DNA of 53,124 nucleotides from a virus. Location: IMG/VR virus record IMGVR_UViG_3300043470_000833, positions 1-53,124 of that record. One strand, 5' to 3'. This document shows positions 28,964 through 35,547 of the stretch, piece by piece. Numbering within the stretch: position 1 is the stretch's first letter; each line of letters begins with the position of its first letter. The position numbers were made by a program, and so were the translations under genes. The notes below the pieces were generated by a model. The model was not told where the DNA came from. It did no database searches and saw nothing but the letters and a program-made list of their open reading frames with translations.

Positions 28964-30298
28964 ATGGCAAGAAATCGTGTAATATACCAAAGTCAAGCTT
29001 TATTTATCGCTCCAAGTTCTACTGGAGTACAAGTAAGCGGAGTAGATAGCGCAGGTACTGGATTCACTGCCTCTCCATTTACTCCAACTGATACAGGTTC
29101 ACTAGCATCCGGTATTTCTCTTCTAAAGAAGATGGATCGCATTCAAAATTGTAATTTTAATTTTACAATTAATAGACAAGATATCAATGAATTCGGTAAA
29201 CTAGCTCGTATCGATTCTATTGTTATGGAAGCTCCAACAGTTGGACTTGATTTCAGTTATTATGTAACTGATGGCTATAATGAAAGATTAATGGGCTTTA
29301 ATATTACTGGAGTTACTGATACAAATATCGTTAATGGCGCACAAGCTATTTCTGGATTACTAACTGATCTACAAGGTAATAATTATTACATTTTAACTGT
29401 AGATGAAGGTGAAGACGTTGTTGGCGGAACATTGACCCCAAATTCTACTATAGTAGGAATTGGTAATGGATTCGTTAGCGAATATAGTTTTGAAGCTTCT
29501 GTTGGAGCTATTCCAACAGCAAGCGTAACTGTTGAAGCTTTTAACATCAAATCTGATTCAGCCGAAACCGTCACAACCGTAACAACCGGAAATGCACCCG
29601 CAACATCAGTGGTTGGCGCAAATATAACCTCAATAACTGGAAATAGCGCAGCAATTAATCTTTTTGCTACTCCAGCTACTAAATTTACTTCTATTGGTTC
29701 TGCATATAAACTTGATTATTCAAGAGATTTCACTGGAGCAATTGGTGCTGCCGCTGGTGTTGATTTTACAGGATTCACCACTGGAGTAAGTTCTGTAAGC
29801 GCATTGCGTCCTGGTGATATAGTTCTTTCTCTTGGAAACAGCGTTGGTTTAACAAATCTAGCAGACGCTCATATTCAATCATTTAGTTTTACTCTTCCAT
29901 TGAGCAGAACAATTCTACAAAGACTTGGAAATACATTTGGTTTCGCAAGAGTTGTTAATGTTCCTATTAATATGGATGTAAGTATTAGCGCAATTGTTTC
30001 TGAACTAAAAGATCAAAATCTTTTTGACGCTTTAACAAGTGGAACTCAAACTCTTTCAATTACATTGAAAAATAGCTCATCAGCAAATAAGATTGTTTAT
30101 GAAATCAGAGGCGCACTATTATCTTCTGAAACATATTCTGAAAATCTTGGTGATAATCAAACTGTAGATTTAACATATTCAGTTCAAATCGGCGGCGCAA
30201 ACGACACAACCGCTGGATTGTTTATGTCTGGAAGTTATCAAAACGAATTAGACTCTATTACATCAGGCTTCTTCAAGCTTGGCACTGGCAAGATCTAA
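28964..30298 (+). CDS. Probable major tail protein (tail tube)
   Basis: This 444-aa protein shows the beta-sandwich pattern of tail tube subunits: 'NFNFTINRQDINEFGKLARI' near residues 62-81 and 'FSYYVTDGYNERLMGFN' near 97-113. Residues ~165-195 ('FEASVGAIPTASVTVEAFNI') and ~290-345 recur in the 299-aa protein at 16474-17373. A Thr/Ala/Val-rich segment ('AETVTTVTTGNAPATSVVGA') at ~200-225 may be a surface Ig-like or linker insertion. It is the last gene of its operon, preceded by a 70-bp leader and followed within 20 bp by a strong terminator, as expected for an abundant structural protein. Confidence 0.68.
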   Translation: MARNRVIYQSQALFIAPSSTGVQVSGVDSAGTGFTASPFTPTDTGSLASGISLLKKMDRIQNCNFNFTINRQDINEFGKLARIDSIVMEAPTVGLDFSYYVTDGYNERLMGFNITGVTDTNIVNGAQAISGLLTDLQGNNYYILTVDEGEDVVGGTLTPNSTIVGIGNGFVSEYSFEASVGAIPTASVTVEAFNIKSDSAETVTTVTTGNAPATSVVGANITSITGNSAAINLFATPATKFTSIGSAYKLDYSRDFTGAIGAAAGVDFTGFTTGVSSVSALRPGDIVLSLGNSVGLTNLADAHIQSFSFTLPLSRTILQRLGNTFGFARVVNVPINMDVSISAIVSELKDQNLFDALTSGTQTLSITLKNSSSANKIVYEIRGALLSSETYSENLGDNQTVDLTYSVQIGGANDTTAGLFMSGSYQNELDSITSGFFKLGTGKI

Positions 30299-30315
30299 AA
30301 TAGATAACAATAAAA

Positions 30316-30347
30316 AACCCCAGTCGAAAGACTGGGGTTCTTTTTTT
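30316..30347. terminator. Bidirectional rho-independent terminator
   Basis: A perfect 10-bp stem (30316-30325 paired with 30330-30339) closed by a GAAA tetraloop, with T-rich tails on both strands: seven T's at 30341-30347 on plus, and six A's at 30312-30317 giving T's on minus. It lies between the convergent stops of the probable major tail protein and the 170-aa protein and can end transcription from both sides. Confidence 0.93.
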
Positions 30348-30349
30348 AC

Positions 30350-30862
30350 TTATGGATGACCATATCCATATGGATAATAAAAAAATCCAGATCCTGTAAA
30401 TATCGGCGAACCATCTTCACCAGCCACTTGCACAGGCGCAGCTTGATAAATATTGTAACTAGATACTAATCTTTCCATTTCTTCTCTAGCGTCATTAGCT
30501 AATCCGCGATATGTTTTTGCAAGTTCGTTTTTATTTGTACGCGTAATCATTGTGTCGCCTTCACGCAAAGTCACGAAATCTACAGAGCTATCTACTCCGC
30601 GCAAAACTTGGCGAGTCTTTTTTGTATAAAACTCATACAAGTACATTTGCTTATATATTGCTCTTTCTTCTTGTTGAAAAAACCCTGTTGGTTCAAAATT
30701 AGAATTTTGTACTGAATATTGGCTGTATATTTTTGTATTTAACAAACCAACATTATTAGCAAGCCATCCTGAAATATAATAAAATTGAGCATAGCCGCTA
30801 TCATACTCAAATTCATTCGCGAATATTTCATCAGCTAAATCATGTACACTATAAGCTACCAT
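30350..30862 (-). CDS. Phage structural protein of unknown role (possible neck protein)
   Basis: This 170-aa protein has a helical N-terminus ('VHDLADEIFANEFEYDSGYA'), 'ISGWLANNVGLLNTKI', and a central aromatic helix ('EERAIYKQMYLYEFYTKK'), ending in an aromatic tail ('GFFYYPYGYGHP'). The general layout reminds me of small proteins next to connector genes in marine siphophages, but I cannot name a family. It follows the APS-kinase-like gene after 9 bp, on the same strand, and its GTGTAAG motif covers that gene's stop codon. It ends at the bidirectional terminator. Confidence 0.45.
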   Translation of the reverse strand: MVAYSVHDLADEIFANEFEYDSGYAQFYYISGWLANNVGLLNTKIYSQYSVQNSNFEPTGFFQQEERAIYKQMYLYEFYTKKTRQVLRGVDSSVDFVTLREGDTMITRTNKNELAKTYRGLANDAREEMERLVSSYNIYQAAPVQVAGEDGSPIFTGSGFFYYPYGYGHP

Positions 30863-30870
30863 ATATATAT

Positions 30871-30877
30871 CTTACAC
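30871..30877 (-). promoter_or_regulatory. GTGTAAG start-proximal motif (one-base variant)
   Basis: GTGTAAG, 8 nt before ATG 30862 (spacer ATATATAT). As at 3639-3645, the GTG-TAA is the last codon and the stop of the upstream gene. Confidence 0.35.
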
Positions 30878-31327
30878 TTTTTTATTTAACTTACGAACTA
30901 ATTCGTTGTATATCATTTTAGAATAATAACTGCTATTCTTACTTTGAACTTCAATATCAAACTTTTTGGGCGGCTCAAACACTTTATTAGTATCTTCGTA
31001 TGTTGATTCGTTAATGGTATTCATAAATATTAAAAAATCAGGATCAAATTGATTTCTGGTTTTTTGAAACGGACATACAAAGTCGCAAATGACTATTTCA
31101 TTATACTGACCGTACATGTCGGCCAAATCTTTCATTCTTTTACCTTGACGTTCACGACCAGCTTCACTGAAGTCCCAATCGTTGAATTGTTCACGAACTT
31201 TATCTGCGTTTAACCAATGACATTTATAATGATGGCTCAAAAGATAAGATAAATCTGCCGCTAATGTGGTTTTACCAGATCCCGGCAAGCCCATAATTAA
31301 TACCTTTAAAAACGAACCAATTGGCAT
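30872..31327 (-). CDS. cysC: Adenylylsulfate (APS) kinase-like protein
   Basis: This 151-aa P-loop kinase resembles APS kinase (CysC), which phosphorylates adenylyl sulfate to PAPS, the universal sulfate donor. It has Walker A 'GLPGSGKT' (13-20), 'NADKVREQFN' (40-49; compare 'DGDNVR' in CysC), 'DWDFSEAGRERQGKRM' (50-65; compare the 'D.GFS..DR' loop that grips APS) and 'FEPP' (117-120), also a CysC feature. It is shorter than bacterial CysC (about 200 aa) and lacks some C-terminal elements. The start at 31327 is needed for the first beta strand. It begins 10 bp from the divergent sulfotransferase, which would use its product. Some phage relatives could act on other nucleotides, so the substrate is inferred. 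Confidence 0.8.
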   Translation of the reverse strand: MPIGSFLKVLIMGLPGSGKTTLAADLSYLLSHHYKCHWLNADKVREQFNDWDFSEAGRERQGKRMKDLADMYGQYNEIVICDFVCPFQKTRNQFDPDFLIFMNTINESTYEDTNKVFEPPKKFDIEVQSKNSSYYSKMIYNELVRKLNKKV

Positions 31328-31337
31328 ATTATATGGT

Positions 31338-32162
31338 ATGGTTGAAAAGATATTTTTTCAATGTTCACTACCTCGGGCAGGTTCGACACTTTTACAAAAT
31401 GTGCTGGCGCAAAATCCTGATTTTTATGCAACACCAACTAGTGGATTAATTGAAATCTTCCTTAATGCTAGAAATATTTATTCTACAAATATTGAATTTA
31501 AGGCTCAAGACATTAATGTAGTTGAACCAGCATTCAAAGCTCTTTGTAAAGAAGGTATGTTTGCATATTTTAACGCCATCACTGATAAGAAATATGTTAT
31601 TGACAAAAGCAGAGGCTGGAGCGTTACATACGATTTTCTAAACTGGTATTATCCAGAACCAAAGGTTATTGTTATGGTTCGCGATCTGCGAGCAGTTGTG
31701 GCGAGCATGGAAAAGAAGTGGCGACAATATCAGCACATTGATGCTGGCCTTCAGAACTGGAACGAACTTCGTAACACTACGGTTGATAAGAGAATAGATT
31801 ACTTTTTAATGCAAGCGCCGCCACTTGCTGTAAGTATTGATGTATTGTATGATACCGTTATGCGTAAATTAAGTAAGAAATGTTTATTTATTAAGTTTGA
31901 AAACTTCGCCAGTAATCCTCAAAGAGAAATGGAACGAGTGTACGAGTATCTTGGATTGCCGTTTTATCAACACGACTTTAATAATGTAGAACAAAAGACT
32001 TTTGAAGATGATCGTATGCACATTCCTTTTGGTGACCATACAATTCAAAAAGTAATCAAACCAGTGCCTAACGACTATATAGATATTCTTGGAAAACAGA
32101 ACTGCGATAATATATACAACAAGTTTTCTTGGTTCTATAAAGCTTTTAGTTACGATTATTAA
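31338..32162 (+). CDS. PAPS-dependent sulfotransferase family protein
   Basis: This 274-aa protein has the 5'-phosphosulfate loop 'CSLPRAGSTLL' (residues 9-19, matching the 'PRSGSTLL' form) and the 3'-phosphate-binding segment 'VMVRDLRAVVASMEKKW' (112-128) with R115 and S123. 'VIDKSRGW' (87-94) fits the substrate-side region of carbohydrate and protein sulfotransferases. The family transfers sulfate from PAPS to hydroxyl or amino groups of sugars or proteins. I chose ATG 31338; the open frame extends to 31266 but those residues are antisense to the kinase P-loop. The acceptor is unknown. No signal peptide or membrane anchor is seen, so it should act in the host cytoplasm. It is followed after 40 bp by a 93-aa gene and then two glycosyltransferase genes. 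Confidence 0.88.
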   Translation: MVEKIFFQCSLPRAGSTLLQNVLAQNPDFYATPTSGLIEIFLNARNIYSTNIEFKAQDINVVEPAFKALCKEGMFAYFNAITDKKYVIDKSRGWSVTYDFLNWYYPEPKVIVMVRDLRAVVASMEKKWRQYQHIDAGLQNWNELRNTTVDKRIDYFLMQAPPLAVSIDVLYDTVMRKLSKKCLFIKFENFASNPQREMERVYEYLGLPFYQHDFNNVEQKTFEDDRMHIPFGDHTIQKVIKPVPNDYIDILGKQNCDNIYNKFSWFYKAFSYDY

Positions 32163-32182
32163 TTTCTATAGATAAAAAAATA

Positions 32183-32189
32183 GTGTAAA
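32183..32189 (+). promoter_or_regulatory. GTGTAAA start-proximal motif
   Basis: GTGTAAA with a 13-nt spacer before ATG 32203, in the 40-bp gap after the sulfotransferase gene. The longest spacer of the six. Confidence 0.35.
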
Positions 32190-32202
32190 ATTAAATACAA
32201 AT

Positions 32203-32484
32203 ATGAGCGACCCAACATTCCCAATTATCAATCTACCAAGTGCTGTAGAAATTCAACAAGCTGCTAATACCAGTCAAATCGAAATCCTTCAAACCACAGA
32301 CGACCCAATCGGTAAGACTGTAAAGAGTTTGGTAAAGATATCAACCACTCCTTACGCTCATAACTGGTATACAGTATGGTCTGGAGATACATATGATCAA
32401 GCTGGTCAATGGACGGACGCCCAATTGTCTGCCGCCATCGTTACTCTAGTAATGGCAGAATATCCTCCCGCTTTGACACGATAA
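32203..32484 (+). CDS. Small phage protein of unknown function
   Basis: This 93-aa protein ends at tandem stops (TAA TAA). It is Thr/Ser/Ile-rich in the first half ('SAVEIQQAANTSQIEILQTT'), with an aromatic middle ('HNWYTVWSGDTYDQAGQW') and a helical C-terminal part. No family is recognised and no membrane segment is seen. It is flanked by a GTGTAAA motif upstream and a terminator-like hairpin downstream, so it may be expressed as its own short transcript or as the end of the sulfotransferase transcript. Confidence 0.6.
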   Translation: MSDPTFPIINLPSAVEIQQAANTSQIEILQTTDDPIGKTVKSLVKISTTPYAHNWYTVWSGDTYDQAGQWTDAQLSAAIVTLVMAEYPPALTR

Positions 32485-32520
32485 TAACTGTAGAAAACAA
32501 TACTAAAAAAACATAAAATA

Positions 32521-32552
32521 CCTCAAGGACATATTGTTCTTGAGGTTTTTTT
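32521..32552 (+). terminator. Terminator-like hairpin abutting the next start codon
   Basis: Stem of 10 bp including one G-U pair (32521-32530 with 32536-32545), loop ATATT, then seven T's ending at 32552. The ATG of the glycosyltransferase follows at 32553 with no gap and no ribosome site. It could terminate the 93-aa gene transcript, or act as a leader hairpin. Confidence 0.75.
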
Positions 32553-33317
32553 ATGGCTGAAAAAAAGAAAGTATTAATCGCAACTCCATCTTACGACGGT
32601 AAACTGGATGTTTATTATATCGACTCACTTCTAAACACTTTATCATTAGCTGAAAAGAATAATGTAGAAGTATATCCATTGTTTATTTGTTACGACTCTC
32701 TTATTCAACGTGCGCGAAACGATTTATTTAAACTTGCTTATAGTAACGATATTGATAATTTGTTTTTTATTGATGGTGATGTAGGTTGGAATCCTCAAGA
32801 TTTTTACAAGCTGGTAAAAAGCGACAAAGATATTATCGGTGGATCTTATAGAAAAAAGACTGACAACGAAGAGCTTTACGTTGTGAAAGCTCTTGATAAA
32901 GATAATTCTAAATTAAATTTGAGCGTTGATAAAGACGGCATTCTTGAAGTGGCAGGTTTAGGTTGCGGGTTCATGAAAATTTCTCGCAAAGCTATGAACG
33001 CTTTATGGGAGATTTCCAAACCGTATACCTCAGAAAAAGGTGACACACGAATGGTATTTGAAGTCGTTTGTGAAGACGGCGATCTTATCAGCGAAGATAT
33101 TTATATGTGTAAGAAGTGGCGCAATCTTGGTAATAGCATTTATCTCGATACCAACATCACATGTTCGCACACAGGCGCGAAGACGTTCGTAGGAGACGTT
33201 GGTAAATGGATCAACTCTTTTAAAAATCAAAATACCTTCAATCCACAACCGACAACCGATCTGTCTAAATATTTTGTAAAGAATAATGATGAAGATGATT
33301 TTAAAGTTCTTGTATGA
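32553..33317 (+). CDS. GT-A fold glycosyltransferase
   Basis: This 254-aa protein begins 'VLIATPSYDGKLDVYY' and has the metal/nucleotide-binding DxD motif in 'FFIDGDVGW' (DGD at 74-76), followed by 'DKDIIGGSYRKK' near 91-102. This arrangement is common in phage and Anp1-like GT-A glycosyltransferases that transfer sugars from nucleotide donors. 'LGCGFMKISRKAM' near 137-149 is another common element of the group. The start directly follows a hairpin and T-run. The stop overlaps the next gene (ATGA), so the two glycosyltransferases are coupled. Donor and acceptor are unknown. Confidence 0.8.
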   Translation: MAEKKKVLIATPSYDGKLDVYYIDSLLNTLSLAEKNNVEVYPLFICYDSLIQRARNDLFKLAYSNDIDNLFFIDGDVGWNPQDFYKLVKSDKDIIGGSYRKKTDNEELYVVKALDKDNSKLNLSVDKDGILEVAGLGCGFMKISRKAMNALWEISKPYTSEKGDTRMVFEVVCEDGDLISEDIYMCKKWRNLGNSIYLDTNITCSHTGAKTFVGDVGKWINSFKNQNTFNPQPTTDLSKYFVKNNDEDDFKVLV

Positions 33318-34276
33318 CGGATATTTACGCAGACATTATTTTATTTGATAGCATAGGTTCTTCATACGATGGAAATACCATGCACAAATGTGGAATGGGC
33401 GGCAGCGAGTTTCAAGCCATTTTACTTCTTGAAGAGTTAGCTAAAGAAGGATATAAAGTTATATGCCTAAACAATTCTAACAAAGAATCTTTTGTAAATG
33501 GAGTGTTGTATGCGCCAAACAAGTTGGTTGATAGTTATAAATTCAAGTGCAAGAATTTAATAATCCACAGGTATAGCGAAATTCCTAAAATCGCTCACAA
33601 AAAAGCATTCATGTGGGCAACCGATTTGAATGGCGTTCATAATCTAAAATTCTATAAACTATTTGAAGAAAAGAAACTAACTTTAATTACCCTCAGTAAT
33701 TTTCATAACGATTTGTTTCCAAAATCTTGGGACAAGCATGTAATTTATTTCATGATACCTGATTGGGTATATGAGTATTCTATACCAGAGAACAAGAAAG
33801 ATTATATATACGCCAGTAGTTTAATGAAAGGATATTCATCCACATTACCATTATGGAAATATCTAAAAAATGAAAAACTACTTAGTAAAACTGATGTATT
33901 GAATGTGTGTTTACCGGGATATGACAATCCGACCCAAGACATAAGCGAAAAAGATTATGGAATTAATTATCTTGGAACTTTGAAGTTTAAAGAAGTTATA
34001 GAACTGATGGCGAAATGTCGCGGCATGTTTTATGTCAACACTATGCCCGAGACTTTTGGCATAAGCGTTGTACTATCCGACATATTAAAGACGACACCGT
34101 TTGTTTATGGTATAAACGGTCTAGGAAGTTTATCTGAATTAATAAATAATAAAAATCTTACTACCGACATGCAAGAATACATTAATATGTTTAAAACTTA
34201 TTCAAGCTTAAATGAAACGCCGCGAAACTTCCGCCCAAAGATGGTTATTAAATGGTGGAAGAAAGTATTGATTTAA
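33314..34276 (+). CDS. GT-B fold glycosyltransferase (GT4-like)
   Basis: This 320-aa protein has the GT-B N-terminal glycine motif 'CGMGGSEFQAILLLEELAKE' near residues 26-45 and the C-terminal donor-binding element 'PETFGISVVLSDIL' near 244-257, as in GT4 enzymes (E-x7-E region, here with D in place of the second E). A 'YASSLMKGYSSTL' segment near 170-183 marks the domain linker. It is translationally coupled to the GT-A gene by ATGA. It ends at a TTAA shared with the opposite FkbM gene, with no terminator between. Probably sequential glycan assembly with its partner. Confidence 0.75.
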   Translation: MTDIYADIILFDSIGSSYDGNTMHKCGMGGSEFQAILLLEELAKEGYKVICLNNSNKESFVNGVLYAPNKLVDSYKFKCKNLIIHRYSEIPKIAHKKAFMWATDLNGVHNLKFYKLFEEKKLTLITLSNFHNDLFPKSWDKHVIYFMIPDWVYEYSIPENKKDYIYASSLMKGYSSTLPLWKYLKNEKLLSKTDVLNVCLPGYDNPTQDISEKDYGINYLGTLKFKEVIELMAKCRGMFYVNTMPETFGISVVLSDILKTTPFVYGINGLGSLSELINNKNLTTDMQEYINMFKTYSSLNETPRNFRPKMVIKWWKKVLI

Positions 34277-34902
34277 GGTCTAATAAATAATAGACTTTCG
34301 GCAATCAATTCGTTCTTATCGTTCATAACTGTTTCGACTGGCATAATATAATCAAATTTTAGATCAAACATTTTGTTTAATATTTGATCTTTATTGCAGC
34401 CGCCTTCATTATAATTATTAAAAGATACTTCGGTGATAACAACTTTAGCGTTTTTAAAAGTATTTATACCGCCTTCTATAATATCTAATTCACTACCTTG
34501 AGTGTCTATTTTTATAAGATCGTAAATATCTTTCACACAATCATCTAATCTATAAATCGGCAACTCTTCGACTATCAAATTTTGTTCGTTATATGTTTGC
34601 GAGTTTTCTTTGTATATAGAATTGCCAGAACAAATTGCACTCCATTTTGTTTTATAAAATTTAGTTGTACCGTTGATTTTACCAAGCAATTTTATTTGAT
34701 AATCGTAAAGTTGTTTCTGGTATAACTTTTCGCACTCAGCGTTTCCTTCGAATAATAATATGTTTGCGACAGGCCAGATTTGGCGCATAATGTCTGCCGT
34801 TTGGCAGACACTTGCACCGATATCTAATATATTTTTAGGATAAAATCCTTTGTCTCTGAGTAAGAAACAAATTTGAGAATAATAGTCATAAGAATAACCC
34901 AT
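34273..34902 (-). CDS. FkbM family SAM-dependent methyltransferase
   Basis: This 209-aa protein has SAM-binding motif I 'ILDIGAS' (25-31), an acidic residue after beta strand 2 ('LLFEGNA', 49-55) and the FkbM hallmark 'LIKIDTQGSELDIIEGG' (129-145). These enzymes O-methylate sugars or polyketides; in phage and bacterial glycan clusters they cap sugar hydroxyls. The start is 20 nt after the stop of the fibre-chaperone-like gene, so it belongs to the leftward fibre operon while facing the two glycosyltransferases tail-to-tail. This location fits a shared role in glycan decoration. The first coding bases contain a perfect 8-bp inverted repeat at 34791-34810. Confidence 0.85.
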   Translation of the reverse strand: MGYSYDYYSQICFLLRDKGFYPKNILDIGASVCQTADIMRQIWPVANILLFEGNAECEKLYQKQLYDYQIKLLGKINGTTKFYKTKWSAICSGNSIYKENSQTYNEQNLIVEELPIYRLDDCVKDIYDLIKIDTQGSELDIIEGGINTFKNAKVVITEVSFNNYNEGGCNKDQILNKMFDLKFDYIMPVETVMNDKNELIAESLLFIRP

Positions 34903-34922
34903 GACTATTATATAAAAAAAAC

Positions 34923-35525
34923 TTAAGCATTAAAGCCTGGTATTGGATGGAATCCAGAAACACCGTTAAAGCTTGGCATTGGAGGAAATGGAGGTATAGT
35001 TATATTTGGAGCAGATGTCGGAATGGTGGGCCACACCGCTTGAGTAATATCTGGGATATCTAACATTGTACGCAACTGTTGTCTGAAATTTTTAAAATCA
35101 AGTTTCGCGGCATCAGACATTGGCGAATCAGACGACTGAGTAAAATCAGTTATCACAAGATATCTATCTCTTATTGTTCTTATGCTTTGTTTTAATTGTT
35201 GGGTGCGGATTTCTATTTCTGAAGTATCTGCGTTTTGTATTGAATAAGAAATTGTGCAAGTTTTTTCATTAATATTGAGTGTTTTGGTTTCTATCAATTT
35301 TTGATCAATGTTTATTGATGGTTTTTCATTAAAGATAGCGACCCAAAACGCTAAATTTGGACTACCTTGCCAAGTTAAATCAGATAACAATTCAGGTGAA
35401 TTTTGTTCTAAAAAATTAAATCCACTTGTTGGTCCAAATGATTCCGGCAAATAATTTGGGCCTTGAATTATAGAGTAATTCTGATTATCGATTTTGGTGA
35501 CTAAAAAATATTGTTTGTTGTTCAT
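34923..35525 (-). CDS. Tail fibre assembly chaperone-like protein
   Basis: This 200-aa protein has a C-terminal half resembling caudoviral fibre-assembly/DUF4376-type proteins: 'YLVITDFTQSSDSPMSD' near 123-139, then a 'FRQQLRTML' helix and 'AVWPTIP' near 163-169; the 'TD....D.P' and 'WP..P' elements are typical of the group. The end is proline-rich ('PPFPPMP'). It lies directly downstream of the giant fibres and the LamG gene, where fibre chaperones are usually found. A TATAAATA box occupies the 22-bp gap upstream. Confidence 0.6.
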   Translation of the reverse strand: MNNKQYFLVTKIDNQNYSIIQGPNYLPESFGPTSGFNFLEQNSPELLSDLTWQGSPNLAFWVAIFNEKPSINIDQKLIETKTLNINEKTCTISYSIQNADTSEIEIRTQQLKQSIRTIRDRYLVITDFTQSSDSPMSDAAKLDFKNFRQQLRTMLDIPDITQAVWPTIPTSAPNITIPPFPPMPSFNGVSGFHPIPGFNA

Positions 35526-35539
35526 GTTCTTATATTAGA

Positions 35540-35547
35540 TATTTATA
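35540..35547 (-). promoter_or_regulatory. TATAAATA box, T4-late-like
   Basis: TATAAATA directly after the stop of the LamG gene and 14 nt before ATG 35525, at a workable distance for a late promoter of the T4/cyanophage type. No sigma-like late factor gene is visible in the window. Confidence 0.35.

Noticed and set aside
31266-31337. Longer start for the sulfotransferase
   Set aside because: The extension is antisense to the kinase P-loop, and the PAPS loop sits at the expected distance from ATG 31338.
34791-34810. Perfect 8-bp inverted repeat with a 4-base loop
   Set aside because: It lies within the FkbM coding region near the SAM-binding motif, with no T-run. It is probably a coincidence of codons, though a translational effect cannot be excluded.
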